A stretch of 35,896 nucleotides of DNA from Vulcanimicrobiota bacterium (GTDB lineage: Bacteria; Vulcanimicrobiota; Vulcanimicrobiia; Vulcanimicrobiales; Vulcanimicrobiaceae), in assembly GCA_003140855.1 (NCBI GenBank), contig PLLF01000064.1, positions 1 to 35,896 of the forward strand, in the 5' to 3' direction. Made by a program: the position numbers and the translations under genes. The stretch's first letter is position 1. Each line of letters begins with the position of its first letter. Positions 1 through 9,152 of the stretch are shown here, in pieces. The notes beneath the pieces were generated by a model. The model was not told where the DNA came from. It ran no database searches and saw nothing but the letters and a program-made list of their open reading frames with translations.

Positions 1-302
1 CGCGGATCTTCGCAGCCGTATCCCGGACTCGGACGAAGCTCGTACACCGCGCTGGGTTCGAGAACGAAACCGTTTCGCCGGAACGAAAAACGATCGCCGT
101 CTGCGACCGCTTCCGTCAATCCGATGCGCGAAATATTTCCGCGCGCCACGTCGCGCGGATAAAGCAGCAGCTTACCTTCTCGCGTGCGCGCGCAGGCGGG
201 ATTCAGAATGCCTTCGGCTTCACTCGGATCTCCGTTCGGTTCCAGGGCCAACCCCAGGCGTTGAACGTTTACGTCAAGTTCGTCGGTCGCGCGTGCTTGC
301 AT
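1..302 (-). CDS. GH130-like beta-mannoside phosphorylase/hydrolase, N-terminal part (runs off the left edge)
   Basis: The first 100 codons of a gene that continues beyond base 1. Visible motifs are typical of glycoside hydrolase family 130: an NPA motif around residue 36, a LLLYPRD strand, an IGL strand and GCEDPR at about residues 94-99, the conserved family signature. GH130 enzymes phosphorolyse or hydrolyse beta-1,2- or beta-1,4-mannosides in the cytoplasm; the substrate cannot be told from this fragment. The ATG at 302-300 overlaps the stop of the upstream racemase-like gene in a TGATG arrangement, which implies translational coupling. Without the C-terminal part the catalytic residues cannot be checked. 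Confidence 0.8.
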   Translation of the reverse strand, partial: MQARATDELDVNVQRLGLALEPNGDPSEAEGILNPACARTREGKLLLYPRDVARGNISRIGLTEAVADGDRFSFRRNGFVLEPSAVYELRPSPGYGCEDP

Positions 303-1324
303 CAATCCGTTTCTTCTAACGTAGCGGCGCGCGCACAGTTTCCCAGACTGGTTACGATTTCGTGAACCGGCCGCCCGGCGGCGCGCGCAAATTCGTCGAG
401 ACTTGCCGCACGATCGAGCCACACGAACTCTTCTGTGCCGGCGCCGAGCTTCTCGACGCGCACCGCGGCGTATTGCATTCCGACCATCAACACGTCGCCC
501 GTTCCCTGTAAGCCCGCCGGCAACCCGTCTCCAAAACCGCCGCGGAGCATTGCGACCGTGCAATCCATCCCGAGCATGGTACCCCCATACCCCAACTGTG
601 TCCCCGCCGAATGTCGCTCGATGCGAAGTACCGGAGCGCTAAACCGCAAAGCGCAGAACACTCCCGGAACCGCGGCGCCGCCGGTCGCGCCGAAAAGGCC
701 GGCGCCGATGCGCACCGAGGTGCCGCGCCGGATTCCGCCGGCCAGCGGAAACGTGCTGCAAACGTCCGTCTTTTCAACGCGCACGCCTGCGCGGGACAAC
801 AGTGCGAGCGCCTCTTCGAAAAGGCCCAGCTGGTCCTGCGCAGCCGAGAGATCCGTGATGTGGGTCCAGGCTTCAACTTCAGCAGAAGCAGCGCGCAGCT
901 CTGGCGCAAAGCGCGCTAGCTCTTCTAATGATAAGCCGCTCCATGCGGCCGCCGTTCGAATGCCGACGCGAACGCACAGCGGCTTCGAACGCGCGCGCGA
1001 CCATTCGCTCGCCAGAGCAAGTTCTTCAATGGTCGAGATCTGCGGCTGCGCGTTCGCTTCGAGCACCTCACGCAAACGTTCGATTGAAACGGACCCCAGA
1101 ATGACTACGGGCGCAGACGTGTGCTTTCGCAACGCGCGCAGTTCGTCCGCATCGGCGACGCAATAGCTCTGCACCGTGTCTTCAAGCGCGTGAACCATCG
1201 CGCCGAAGCCCCAGCCGTATCCATCGCACTTTACGACCGCGCGCACCGGCACGCCGGCGAACTCGCTCCAAGCACGTGCATTGGCCGCGAGCACGTTCGC
1301 GTCTAAGGAAAGAGCCGGTCTCAC
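302..1324 (-). CDS. Alanine-racemase-like PLP enzyme (fold type III)
   Basis: A 340-residue protein similar to alanine racemase (Alr). Lys32 in AVVKCDGYGWG sits where Alr has its PLP-binding lysine (usually AVVKANAYGHG). GYGGT matches the segment carrying the catalytic tyrosine, and GFGDGLPAG matches the Alr GYADG motif. The family converts L- and D-alanine for cell-wall synthesis. The usual SMD/CMD segment after the GYADG region is not recognisable, so another substrate or a diverged role is possible. I chose GTG 1324 because the Alr-like sequence (VRPALSLDANVL) begins there; a longer frame to 1435 would run into the lipoprotein gene. It lies 17 bases after the lipoprotein gene and is coupled to the GH130 gene. 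Confidence 0.75.
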   Translation of the reverse strand: MRPALSLDANVLAANARAWSEFAGVPVRAVVKCDGYGWGFGAMVHALEDTVQSYCVADADELRALRKHTSAPVVILGSVSIERLREVLEANAQPQISTIEELALASEWSRARSKPLCVRVGIRTAAAWSGLSLEELARFAPELRAASAEVEAWTHITDLSAAQDQLGLFEEALALLSRAGVRVEKTDVCSTFPLAGGIRRGTSVRIGAGLFGATGGAAVPGVFCALRFSAPVLRIERHSAGTQLGYGGTMLGMDCTVAMLRGGFGDGLPAGLQGTGDVLMVGMQYAAVRVEKLGAGTEEFVWLDRAASLDEFARAAGRPVHEIVTSLGNCARAATLEETD

Positions 1325-1341
1325 TGCGCTTGCGTAGTTTC

Positions 1342-1773
1342 CTAAGGCAATTCGGTCGAAGTGATCGCCTCGTCGACCGGCGTGACGACCTCGACGCGAA
1401 CGCCGCGCCGGTACGCCGAGTTCGGCACGATCCAAAGTGTAAAAGTTCTGTATCGGTTCGAAGGTTCGCCACCATCAGCGGGGGGCGCTTCGAAGGCGAC
1501 GACGCGGAAACGGTCGGCGCGCGAGCGGATCGATTCGATGATTTGCTTGTAGCCGGAGCGATCGTGCGGCCCCATGAGCAGCACGACGCCGAACTCGGCG
1601 CGGAAGCGCACCGGCGCGTGAATCCCGAGGCGTTCGAGCGACGGCGCGTCGCGCACGACGACCAGTTCGTTTCCGCCAAGTACCGGAGTGTCGCCCTGTC
1701 GAAGGGTCTGGACTCGAACGTCGCGGCAGCCCGCCACGATGAGAAGGGCGGCCAAAGCCCAGAGGCGCTTCAC
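1342..1773 (-). CDS. Small predicted lipoprotein of unknown function
   Basis: A 143-residue protein beginning with a basic stretch (VKRL), a hydrophobic segment and the lipobox IVAGC, so the cysteine near residue 16 is probably lipid-modified and the protein membrane-anchored. The remaining ~125 residues contain a probable alpha/beta core (GVVLLMGPHDRSGYKQIIESI) and end in TSTELP. I do not recognise the family. GTG 1773 is chosen because it directly precedes the signal sequence; no strong ribosome binding site is visible. It is the first gene of the leftward group with the racemase and GH130 genes, and diverges from the secreted-protein gene at 1844. Confidence 0.6.
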   Translation of the reverse strand: MKRLWALAALLIVAGCRDVRVQTLRQGDTPVLGGNELVVVRDAPSLERLGIHAPVRFRAEFGVVLLMGPHDRSGYKQIIESIRSRADRFRVVAFEAPPADGGEPSNRYRTFTLWIVPNSAYRRGVRVEVVTPVDEAITSTELP

Positions 1774-1843
1774 GCGCTTGGCGTTCGAGGTATTGTCACG
1801 CGGCGCCCTGCGGGTGCATTCTATAGGAACAAGGGGTTCGCAC

Positions 1844-2638
1844 ATGTTCTTTCGCCTAGCCGCCCTGGCCGCGTCCGCCGCACTGCTCAGTCCGGGCGTA
1901 ACGTACGCTTCAGCGCCGCCGCCCGTGCCCGCGGCCACCGCCGCTCCCGCGCTTAAAGTGATCGCGAGCGTTCGCTCGACGCCGCGCTGCGCCGAGATCG
2001 TGACGCACACGAACAGCGCGATCGGCAGCGCGCTCAACAACGACGTACAGCTCCAGCAACTGATCACGCGGCTGCGCGCGTTCAATCTCGACGACGGCAA
2101 TCCGATCCACCGCCGCAACGGGCTCGATGCGTTAGGCGAATTTGCGAAGAACCTTGCGAAACAAGCGCGTTCGGCCGACGACGAAGTGAAACGCTTGCGC
2201 GCGCTCGCCGAAAAATCAACCGATCCGCAAGAGAAAAAAGAGCTCAAGGCGTTTGCCGACGCACTGGGCGGCGCGCTGTGGCGCCAGCAGAAGATCGCGC
2301 GCGACCTCAACGGGTATCTCGCTGCGGTCGACTTCCAAGACATGGCGACGTTTACCGAAGGCCAGCAGCAGGCGAACCGCGCGGTGTTCGGCGTTCCTGA
2401 TCCGTACATCTCCACGGTTGCGGATACGCGTCCGAACGCGGGTACCGACGGTAGGCGTAATTCGATCGATCCGGCGACAGGCATGCGGCCGGCGCCGCTC
2501 GGACACGATCCAAACGTGCCGACCGCTACGCAGGAAGCGACCGCGGCGGCCAGCGATTTCCAATCGCGTCTGCCCGACATCACGTTCGATGAAAACAGCG
2601 CCGCTCAACACGTGACCGGCGCGTTATCCCGCTGCTGA
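1844..2638 (+). CDS. Secreted protein of unknown function
   Basis: A 264-residue protein with a clear signal peptide (MFFRLAALAASAALLSPGVTYASA), cleavage expected after about residue 23. The mature part is mostly helical and charged (residues ~60-180), followed by a Pro/Gly/Asn-rich region and a C-terminal SRC. ATG 1844 is supported by an AAGGGG ribosome binding site about ten bases upstream. The helical stretch with QQLITRLRAFNLDDGNPI resembles bacterial repetitive helical secreted proteins, but no family is recognised. It precedes ctaA with a 58-base gap. Confidence 0.65.
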   Translation: MFFRLAALAASAALLSPGVTYASAPPPVPAATAAPALKVIASVRSTPRCAEIVTHTNSAIGSALNNDVQLQQLITRLRAFNLDDGNPIHRRNGLDALGEFAKNLAKQARSADDEVKRLRALAEKSTDPQEKKELKAFADALGGALWRQQKIARDLNGYLAAVDFQDMATFTEGQQQANRAVFGVPDPYISTVADTRPNAGTDGRRNSIDPATGMRPAPLGHDPNVPTATQEATAAASDFQSRLPDITFDENSAAQHVTGALSRC

Positions 2639-2696
2639 TACACACACGACACTGGTCGTTGTAGGGTCCACGTCCTCGGGGATAAACTGAGGTCCT

Positions 2697-3596
2697 GTGA
2701 AAAGATTGGCCCGACTGAGCTGGGCCGCGGTTGCGGTCGCCTTCGGCGAGGTGCTGCTCGGAAGTTGGACGCGCATCAACGGCGCAGGAATGACCTGCCC
2801 GGATTATCCGCTATGCCGAGGCCGGCTGGTGCCCGCGTTCGATGGCGGCGTCGTGTGGGAATGGGCGCACCGCTTGACGGCAGTCGCTCTTTGCATCCTC
2901 GTAGTCATCGCGATCGTCACCGCGCTGCATCGCCGTAACGCTTCGATACCGTTCGTTCGGGCTGCCGCAGCCGTGGTCGGCGCGCTGTTCCTATTCCAAG
3001 TTTTCCTCGGCGCGGCGACCGTGCGGCTTTCCAATACGCCGGTCTCGGTCGTGTGGCACTGGGGAACGGCAATGGCGTTGATCGCGGCGCTCGCCGCGCT
3101 GGCAATCTTCGCATCATCCGGAGCGCAGCAACGCGCCGCCAACGATCGCGCGGTTGCCACGGTCTTGGCTTTTGCTGCGGGCGTTGCGTTCATTACGATG
3201 TGCATCGGCGCGTACGTCAGTTCGAGCGGCGCCGGCCTAGCTTGCGTTACGATTCCGGGCTGCGCCGGCAACGTCGTGGTCTTCGGCAATGGCCAGTACG
3301 TGCAGATGCTGCATCGCTTGGCCGCGGGGGCATCGCTGCTCGCCGCGGTCGCAGCGTTTGCATTCGCGTGGGTGAAACACGCGAGCGGGCGCGTGCGGGC
3401 CTGGACGAGCGCCGGGCTGGCGCTTGTGTTCCTGCAAATCATTCTGGGTTTGCTCAACGTCGCTTTCCGGCTGCCCCTCGACCTGCGTGAAGCGCACGCG
3501 GCTAACGCCGCCCTGATATTTCTGTGCTTCGTGGCCGCCACGACGCTGGCTTCGCTCGAAGCCTCGCCCGTGCGTGAACCGGTGAACGCGGCATGA
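2697..3596 (+). CDS. ctaA: Heme A synthase
   Basis: A 299-residue integral membrane protein with about eight transmembrane helices in two similar halves. The heme-ligand histidines lie in EWAHRLTA, WHWGTA, LHRLAAG and EAHAANAA. Paired cysteines occur in TCPDYPLC and ACVTIPGC, the external loops that hold disulfides in Bacillus-type CtaA. The enzyme oxidises the C8 methyl of heme O to make heme A for the oxidase encoded at 6857-10280. GTG 2697 follows a GAGG site by five bases. The stop overlaps ctaB in ATGA. Confidence 0.93.
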   Translation: MKRLARLSWAAVAVAFGEVLLGSWTRINGAGMTCPDYPLCRGRLVPAFDGGVVWEWAHRLTAVALCILVVIAIVTALHRRNASIPFVRAAAAVVGALFLFQVFLGAATVRLSNTPVSVVWHWGTAMALIAALAALAIFASSGAQQRAANDRAVATVLAFAAGVAFITMCIGAYVSSSGAGLACVTIPGCAGNVVVFGNGQYVQMLHRLAAGASLLAAVAAFAFAWVKHASGRVRAWTSAGLALVFLQIILGLLNVAFRLPLDLREAHAANAALIFLCFVAATTLASLEASPVREPVNAA

Positions 3597-4504
3597 GCGT
3601 TTCAGCACGCGCCGAGCGCATCGTGCAGACGCGCGCCGCAGCCTTGCTCGCACGGTGCGGAGATTATTACGACCTCGGCAAGCCGCGTATCATGTATCTG
3701 CTGCTGATCACTACCGCAGCGGCAATGGCGATGGCATCGCGGGGCCTGCCGCCGCTTGCGCTGTTGGGATGGACGATGCTCGGCGGCGCGCTGGCCGCAA
3801 TGTCCGCCGGAACATTGAACTGCGTCTACGATGTGGACATCGATCGCATCATGCGCCGCACGGCGACGCGCCCTATTCCGGCGATGCGCATCTCGATCTT
3901 CGCCGCTACGATGCACGCGATCGTCATGGGCGTCCTCTCGTTCTGCATCTTCTATTTTCGCGTGAATCCGCTGGCGGCTTGGCTTTCGCTGGCGGGCAAC
4001 GTCTACTACGTCGTGATCTATACGATGTGGCTGAAACGCCGCACGCCGCAAAACATCGTGATTGGCGGCGCCGCTGGCGCGATTCCGCCGCTGGTCGGCT
4101 GGGCCGCGGTCACGCACACGATCGGCGGGCCGGCGATCGGACTCTTTGCGATTATTTTCTTGTGGACGCCGCCGCATTTTTGGGCGCTCGCGCTGAATAG
4201 TGAAAACGACTACGCCAAAGCCGCGATTCCCATGCTTCCAAACGTCGTGGGCGATCGGCGCACCAAGCGCGCGATCGTTTTCTACACGCTCGTGCTGGTC
4301 GCGGTCACGCTCGCGCTCTTTCCGCTGCACGTCTTTGGCACTCTGTATTTCGCCGGCGCTTTATTGCTGGGAGCCGCATTCATCACGTACGCGCTGAAAC
4401 TCCAGCGCGACGGTGAGGCCGCCGCGCGCGCGCTCTTTGGTTTTTCGCTGGTCTATCTGGCGCTGATCTGCGTCTTCATGGTGATCGACCGGATCGTCTC
4501 GTGA
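3593..4504 (+). CDS. ctaB: Protoheme IX farnesyltransferase (heme O synthase)
   Basis: A 303-residue UbiA-family membrane prenyltransferase. The first aspartate-rich motif is [19 protein letters not shown], followed by GAIPPLVGW and [10 protein letters not shown], all diagnostic of CtaB/Cox10. It transfers a farnesyl group to heme B, giving heme O, the substrate of CtaA. The start overlaps the ctaA stop in ATGA and the stop overlaps the next gene in GTGA, so three genes are probably translated as one coupled unit. About nine transmembrane segments are expected. Confidence 0.95.
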   Translation: MSVSARAERIVQTRAAALLARCGDYYDLGKPRIMYLLLITTAAAMAMASRGLPPLALLGWTMLGGALAAMSAGTLNCVYDVDIDRIMRRTATRPIPAMRISIFAATMHAIVMGVLSFCIFYFRVNPLAAWLSLAGNVYYVVIYTMWLKRRTPQNIVIGGAAGAIPPLVGWAAVTHTIGGPAIGLFAIIFLWTPPHFWALALNSENDYAKAAIPMLPNVVGDRRTKRAIVFYTLVLVAVTLALFPLHVFGTLYFAGALLLGAAFITYALKLQRDGEAAARALFGFSLVYLALICVFMVIDRIVS

Positions 4505-5871
4505 ACCCGCGTCTCCGCGTGGACGATCCCGATCTGCGCGCCGCCCTCCCGCTGCTGCTAACACTCGGCTTAGGCGTCTTTCTGGGTGCGCTCGATCTGA
4601 GCGCGCTCTCGCCCGCGCTGCCGGCGCTCGGGCGCGAATTCGATACCGCCACCGGGGACCTGTCATGGGTGTTCACGCTGTATTTGCTGATGACCGTCGT
4701 CAGCATCGCCGTCATGAGCACGCTGGCCGACCGTTACGGACGCAAGCCCATCTACATAGCCTGCATTCTGATTTTCTTGGCAGGCAGCGCGATCGCAATC
4801 GTGGCGCAGGATTACAACTTCTTCTTGCTGGGACGCGCGATCCAAGCGCTCGGCGCCGGCGGAATTTTCCCCGTTGCAACTGCAGCTATCGGTGACCGCG
4901 TCCCGCAGGCGCGGCGCGGCGCGGCGCTCGGCTTGATCGCGGCAACGTGGGGGCTCGCCGCAATTATCGGACCTTTGTACGGCGGCCTTATCACGCACTT
5001 CGTTTCCTGGCGCTGGATCTTCGTACCGAATTTCGCCATCGGCGGTGCGGTGATCGTTTTCGCGCTGCGCGAGCTGTCGCCGGGCGCGCCCCGACGCAAA
5101 GGTCCGCTCGACATTCCCGGCCTCTTTCTGCTTGCAACCGGACTGCTTTTCGTGATGTACGGCATCACCGGCACGCACGTCGTGCCGGTCGTCATCGGCA
5201 TGCTGTTCCTCACGGGCTTTTGGTTCTGGCAGCGGTCCGCGGAATCTCCGATCGTTCCGCCGAGCCTGTTACTCAACGGGCAGTTGGCGAAAACCTATCT
5301 GCTCGAACTCGTCATCGGTATGCTCGAAGGCTCGCTGTTCTTTATTCCGACGGTCTTGGTTGGCGCGGAACATCTTTCATATGCGGCCGCGGGTGCAGTT
5401 GCCGCGCTGGGCGCGGTCATGTTCGTGGTCGTAATCCCGGCGTCCGGGCGCGCTCTCGATCGGCTCGGCAGCCGCAACGTGTTGCTGGCCGGCACGCTGC
5501 TGACCGAAACGGGCTTGGCAATCTTTGCGCTCGGCTTCAACTCACTGGCGTTAGCTTTGCTCGCGATGATTGTGGCCGGCGCCGGTTTTGGCGCGCTGCT
5601 CGGCGCTCCGACGCGTTATATCGTCACAAACGAAACGACGCCCGAGACGCGCGCAACGGCGGTCGGCCTGCTCAGCCAGTTTTTGATCGTCGGGCAGATA
5701 CTGGGCGGTTCGATCGCCGGCGGCATCCTGACCGGCGCAGCGTCGGACGAGTCGTCTTATCGCTGGACGTATCTTACCTTCGCGGCGCTCGCCCTGCTGG
5801 CGCTCGTCATCACACTGTTCCTTCGTTCCCGGCGAGCTGAAATGAAGGCCGCCACGGAATATTCATTCTGA
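4501..5871 (+). CDS. MFS transporter, DHA2-like drug exporter
   Basis: A 456-residue major facilitator protein. After an 18-residue cytoplasmic start, the first helix carries [16 protein letters not shown], as in DHA2 exporters. The loop motif [13 protein letters not shown] follows helix 2, and helix 5 has the antiporter-type sequence [22 protein letters not shown]. Hydrophobic segments suggest 12-14 helices. The substrate is unknown; MFS members of this kind export drugs or metabolites against a proton gradient. It starts with GTG 4501, overlapping ctaB in GTGA, so it is co-expressed with heme A synthesis. Confidence 0.85.
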   Translation: MNPRLRVDDPDLRAALPLLLTLGLGVFLGALDLSALSPALPALGREFDTATGDLSWVFTLYLLMTVVSIAVMSTLADRYGRKPIYIACILIFLAGSAIAIVAQDYNFFLLGRAIQALGAGGIFPVATAAIGDRVPQARRGAALGLIAATWGLAAIIGPLYGGLITHFVSWRWIFVPNFAIGGAVIVFALRELSPGAPRRKGPLDIPGLFLLATGLLFVMYGITGTHVVPVVIGMLFLTGFWFWQRSAESPIVPPSLLLNGQLAKTYLLELVIGMLEGSLFFIPTVLVGAEHLSYAAAGAVAALGAVMFVVVIPASGRALDRLGSRNVLLAGTLLTETGLAIFALGFNSLALALLAMIVAGAGFGALLGAPTRYIVTNETTPETRATAVGLLSQFLIVGQILGGSIAGGILTGAASDESSYRWTYLTFAALALLALVITLFLRSRRAEMKAATEYSF

Positions 5872-5872
5872 A

Positions 5873-6445
5873 ATGAACTCCGGAGTCAGGCTCGGCCAGC
5901 ACCTCGCAGGCCGGCCGTGGACCGAACGCGAGCGTCAGATCGTCTGGCGCGGACTGACCGGCCGTTTTGCGATTGCGATCGAACCGCTGCTGGGCACAAT
6001 TTTCTTCGCGCTACTGACTTGGGGCATCATCTGGCGAGCTCGCGTCGCCGGGCCGCCTGACTTGTGGATTCTCGCGCCGGTTTTCGGGATCATGGCGTTT
6101 GGTTTTGCAATCTATTTGGTGGTGCTGCTGGTCGCGCCGTTCATCGCGTATGCGCAAACGTTCAAACCGATTCATATCGTTGACGGCTACGTCCGCTACC
6201 GGGGGCCCGACGACTTTTCCGAAAACACCGCGTCGGGTTACATCGCGGTGTTATTCGACGACTCGAAGCTTTGCTACGAGTGGGAATGCTTCGGACGCCA
6301 CCGCATTCCGAACGCGACGATACCCGCACTGGTCGAATTCTCCGAATACGGCGGCATTCACAAAGTAGACGGAAAATCGACGGGCGTGCTACCGAACGAC
6401 CTACCGGCTTTGGCTATCGGGATATCGCAGCGAATGCGCAAATAG
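5873..6445 (+). CDS. Membrane protein of unknown function
   Basis: A 190-residue protein with two hydrophobic segments at about residues 35-52 and 62-90, followed by a ~100-residue cytoplasmic domain rich in beta strands (HIVDGYVRYRGPDD...IAVLFDDSKLCYEWECFG). The layout of two helices then a beta domain resembles bacterial PH-like membrane proteins, but that is only a structural guess. ATG 5873 lies one base after the MFS stop, so it is the last gene of the ctaA-ctaB-MFS unit. It ends two bases before the stop of the convergent oxidase operon. Confidence 0.6.
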   Translation: MNSGVRLGQHLAGRPWTERERQIVWRGLTGRFAIAIEPLLGTIFFALLTWGIIWRARVAGPPDLWILAPVFGIMAFGFAIYLVVLLVAPFIAYAQTFKPIHIVDGYVRYRGPDDFSENTASGYIAVLFDDSKLCYEWECFGRHRIPNATIPALVEFSEYGGIHKVDGKSTGVLPNDLPALAIGISQRMRK

Positions 6446-6446
6446 C

Positions 6447-6635
6447 CTAGCGCGGGTTGCTTAACGGAATGCGCATAGAGTGCTGATACGGCCACCAATG
6501 GCCCGAACCCGCGAGCATGATGACGGAGGCGCCGATTCCGAAAATGCAGAGGATGCCGACGATTGCGGCGATGCGCACGACCACCGGTGTGCCGCGGCTG
6601 ACCGGAACGCCACGTTCGTCGATCGGATCGTACAT
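6447..6635 (-). CDS. Small membrane protein at the end of the oxidase operon
   Basis: A 62-residue protein: MYDPIDERGVPVSRGTP, then one transmembrane helix (residues ~20-41), then a short tail with GHWWPYQHS. Its ATG overlaps the stop of the 70-residue protein upstream (TGATG, 6633-6637). A single-helix protein in this position could be an accessory subunit of the cytochrome oxidase; that is inferred from context only. A longer frame to 6755 is a shadow of the upstream gene. Confidence 0.6.
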   Translation of the reverse strand: MYDPIDERGVPVSRGTPVVVRIAAIVGILCIFGIGASVIMLAGSGHWWPYQHSMRIPLSNPR

Positions 6636-6847
6636 CAGGCCACGCCCTTTCCGATGAGAATGCCGAGCGCGGCCAGGATCCCGAGAATAGCTCCCAGCGC
6701 CAGTAGGCCGAGCATGATTTTGAAGACTTGATTCTCGATGCCTTGACTCTTCCAATCGTTGCGCAGCGCAATGACGGCGACGAAAAAGACGACGATGCCG
6801 AAGAAAATCGCTAGGATGCGTTCGACGTGGGCTACGTTAGCTTCCAT
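6635..6847 (-). CDS. Small two-helix membrane protein of the oxidase operon
   Basis: A 70-residue protein with two hydrophobic segments (residues ~11-28 and ~42-66) separated by a polar loop RNDWKSQGIENQ. It lies nine bases after ctaE and is translationally coupled to the next small gene. The size and place match the small subunit IV-type proteins often encoded after subunit III, but the sequence itself was not matched to a known family. Confidence 0.6.
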   Translation of the reverse strand: MEANVAHVERILAIFFGIVVFFVAVIALRNDWKSQGIENQVFKIMLGLLALGAILGILAALGILIGKGVA

Positions 6848-6856
6848 CAGCGCGCC

Positions 6857-7465
6857 TCACAACAGGTAGAAGATCGAGAACAGTACGACCCAGATGACGT
6901 CGACGAAATGCCAGTACAGCGTTCCTAGCGTCAATCCGGTGTACTTGGTGTAGGTGTACTTGCCTTGCGCGGCTTGCAGCAGCAAGACCGTTAGGTAAAT
7001 GATCCCGCCGAGAACGTGCAGGCCGTGCATGCCGGTCAGCGTGTAAAATGACGCGCCGAAGATTCCGCTGTCCCAGCGCGCGCCGATGTGGATATACTCC
7101 AGCACCTGTCCGCTCAGGAACCCGGCGCCCAGAATGATCGTCATCACGATCCAGTTTGCGAATTTTGTGAAACTGCCGTGCTTCCAGTTTTCGAGCGCGA
7201 AATGCATCGTCGCGCCCGAACCAAAGAGTACAATCGAGTTGATGGCCGCCAGCGCGATGTCGAGCTTCGGGCCGCCCGCCGGCCAGCCCTGACCGCTGTT
7301 GCGCAAATACAAGTACGCAAAGATGAACGACGAGAACAGCACCAAGTCGCTGACCATGAACAGCAGAAAACCTTGGATGCGAAGCTCGCGCGTCTCGACG
7401 TAGAGTTGATCGGGCTCCTCCGCGTGTCCGGCAAAACCGGGATGGGTTACGGTTGCGACCGCCAT
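6857..7465 (-). CDS. ctaE: Cytochrome c oxidase subunit III
   Basis: A 202-residue heme-copper oxidase subunit III of the short bacterial type with five predicted transmembrane helices. Recognisable features are GFLLFMVSDLVLFSSFIFAY near the start, TMHFALENWKHG in the middle, TGMHGLHVLGGIIYL and the C-terminal YWHFVDVIWVVLF. This subunit stabilises the catalytic core. The start overlaps the ctaD stop in TGATG (7463-7467). Confidence 0.94.
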   Translation of the reverse strand: MAVATVTHPGFAGHAEEPDQLYVETRELRIQGFLLFMVSDLVLFSSFIFAYLYLRNSGQGWPAGGPKLDIALAAINSIVLFGSGATMHFALENWKHGSFTKFANWIVMTIILGAGFLSGQVLEYIHIGARWDSGIFGASFYTLTGMHGLHVLGGIIYLTVLLLQAAQGKYTYTKYTGLTLGTLYWHFVDVIWVVLFSIFYLL

Positions 7466-9141
7466 CAGTGGGCCGCTGGAACCGGGGGAGGCGCGCCGGT
7501 CAGTTCTTCTTCCAAACCGCGATAGGGCAGCGGTTCGGCGAAGTCATACGGCGCGGCAAATACCGACGGCACGTGTTTGAAATTGTAGTACGGCATCGGC
7601 GAAGGAATCTGCCACTCCAGCGTGCGCGCATTCCACGGATTGTGTCCCGAGCGCTTGCCGTTGCGCATAGACCACAATGCATTGATCAGCACCAAGATGA
7701 GCGCAGCGGTCATAACGAACGAGAACCACGACGCGACCTGATTCCACCCTTGGAATTGCGGGTCGTACATCGCGACGCGGCGCGGCATGCCCCACATGCC
7801 CAGCCAATGCATCGGCAAGAACGTGCCGTTGAAACCGATGAAGAACAGCCAGAACGCCCACTTGCCGAGCGTCTCGTTCATCAAGCGGCCCGTCATCTTC
7901 GGATACCAGTAGAACAGGCCCGCGAGGATGCCCATCAGGCTGCCGCCGACGAGCACGTAGTGCAAGTGCGCGACGATAAAATCCGTTCCGTGCACGTGCA
8001 GATCGAACGGCACGGCGGCTAAGAACACGCCCGTGATTCCGCCCAGCGTGAACGTCGCCAAGAAACCGATCGCGAACATCATCGAGGTCGTCATGTGGAT
8101 AACGCCGCCCCAGAGCGTCGCGACCCACGAGAAAATCTTGACGCCGGTCGGAATGGCGATCAGCATCGTGAGCACCATGAACGGCACTTGCAAAGCCGGC
8201 GCCAGGCCGGACGTAAACATGTGGTGCGCCCACACCATGAAGCCGAGAATCGCGATCGCGCACGACGAGAACGCGATCATCTTGTAGCCGAAGATCGGCT
8301 TGCGCGCAAACGTCGGCAAGATCTCCGAAATCATGCCGAAGGCCGGTAGAATCATGATGTAGACTGCGGGATGCGAGTAGAACCAGAACATGTGCTGCCA
8401 CAGCAACGGACTGCCGCCGCGCGCCGGATCGAAGAACGCGACGCCGAATTCGCGCTGCATGAACAGTGCGGCGAGCGCGGCTCCGAGCGCCGTGGTGGCG
8501 ATCATCAGCAGCGGCGCGGTGACGAACTGACCCCACACGAAGAGCGGCATGCGCGTGTACGTCATCCCGGGCGCGCGCATCTTTAAGATCGTGACCAGGA
8601 AGTTTATGCCGGTCATGGTCGAGCTGACGCCGATCAAAAAGATCGCAGCCGCCCACATCGACGTCCCGGCCTGGCCTTGCAGCGACATCGGCGGGTATTC
8701 CGTCCAGCCCGCGGTCGGCGCGCCCATCAAGAACGAGGCATACAGCATCAATCCGGCGACCGGAAAGATCCAGAAGCTCAGCATGTTCAGCCACGGAAAA
8801 GCGACGTCGCGGGCGCCGATCTGCACCGGAAAGATCAGGTTGCCGAAACCGCCGGTGAGCAGCGGAATGATGACGAGCCACACCATCGTCGACCCGTGAA
8901 TCGAATAGACTTCGTTGTACGTCTCGGGCGTCATCAGGCCGCCGCTGGCCTTCATCAACTGTACGCGAATGAGTTCGGCGAGCATTCCACCGAGGATCAT
9001 GAAAAGAAACGCCGTGATCATGTACTGGATCCCGATGATCTTGTGATCGATCGAGAAGACGTACTTCCGGACAAAGCCCTGCGGCTCCGGATGAATGTGG
9101 TCGGCGAGTCCTCCGCCCGCGTGTACTGCTGTTGCTGCCAT
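7465..9141 (-). CDS. ctaD: Cytochrome c oxidase subunit I, A2 (caa3) type
   Basis: A 558-residue heme-copper oxidase catalytic subunit with 12 helices. CuB and heme ligands are visible in FYSHPAVY (His257, Tyr261), WAHHMFTSG and VHGTDFIVAHLHYVLVGG. Helix VI has the YSHPxV sequence (Tyr255-Ser256) rather than the glutamate-containing GHPEVY, which defines the A2 subfamily, in which tyrosine-serine replaces the D-channel glutamate. The enzyme reduces oxygen to water and pumps protons. It is preceded by ctaC with a fused cytochrome c domain, as expected for a caa3 oxidase, and followed by ctaE. Confidence 0.96.
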   Translation of the reverse strand: MAATAVHAGGGLADHIHPEPQGFVRKYVFSIDHKIIGIQYMITAFLFMILGGMLAELIRVQLMKASGGLMTPETYNEVYSIHGSTMVWLVIIPLLTGGFGNLIFPVQIGARDVAFPWLNMLSFWIFPVAGLMLYASFLMGAPTAGWTEYPPMSLQGQAGTSMWAAAIFLIGVSSTMTGINFLVTILKMRAPGMTYTRMPLFVWGQFVTAPLLMIATTALGAALAALFMQREFGVAFFDPARGGSPLLWQHMFWFYSHPAVYIMILPAFGMISEILPTFARKPIFGYKMIAFSSCAIAILGFMVWAHHMFTSGLAPALQVPFMVLTMLIAIPTGVKIFSWVATLWGGVIHMTTSMMFAIGFLATFTLGGITGVFLAAVPFDLHVHGTDFIVAHLHYVLVGGSLMGILAGLFYWYPKMTGRLMNETLGKWAFWLFFIGFNGTFLPMHWLGMWGMPRRVAMYDPQFQGWNQVASWFSFVMTAALILVLINALWSMRNGKRSGHNPWNARTLEWQIPSPMPYYNFKHVPSVFAAPYDFAEPLPYRGLEEELTGAPPPVPAAH

Positions 9142-9152
9142 CTTGCTTCGGG

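Noticed and set aside
1774-2583. N-terminal extension of the lipoprotein frame (long minus-strand frame to 2583)
   Set aside because: It is antisense to the secreted protein gene, and the real N-terminus is the signal sequence with lipobox beginning at GTG 1773.
7544-8881. A 445-codon minus-strand frame inside ctaD
   Set aside because: It is a shifted frame of the oxidase subunit I gene, without hydrophobic helices.
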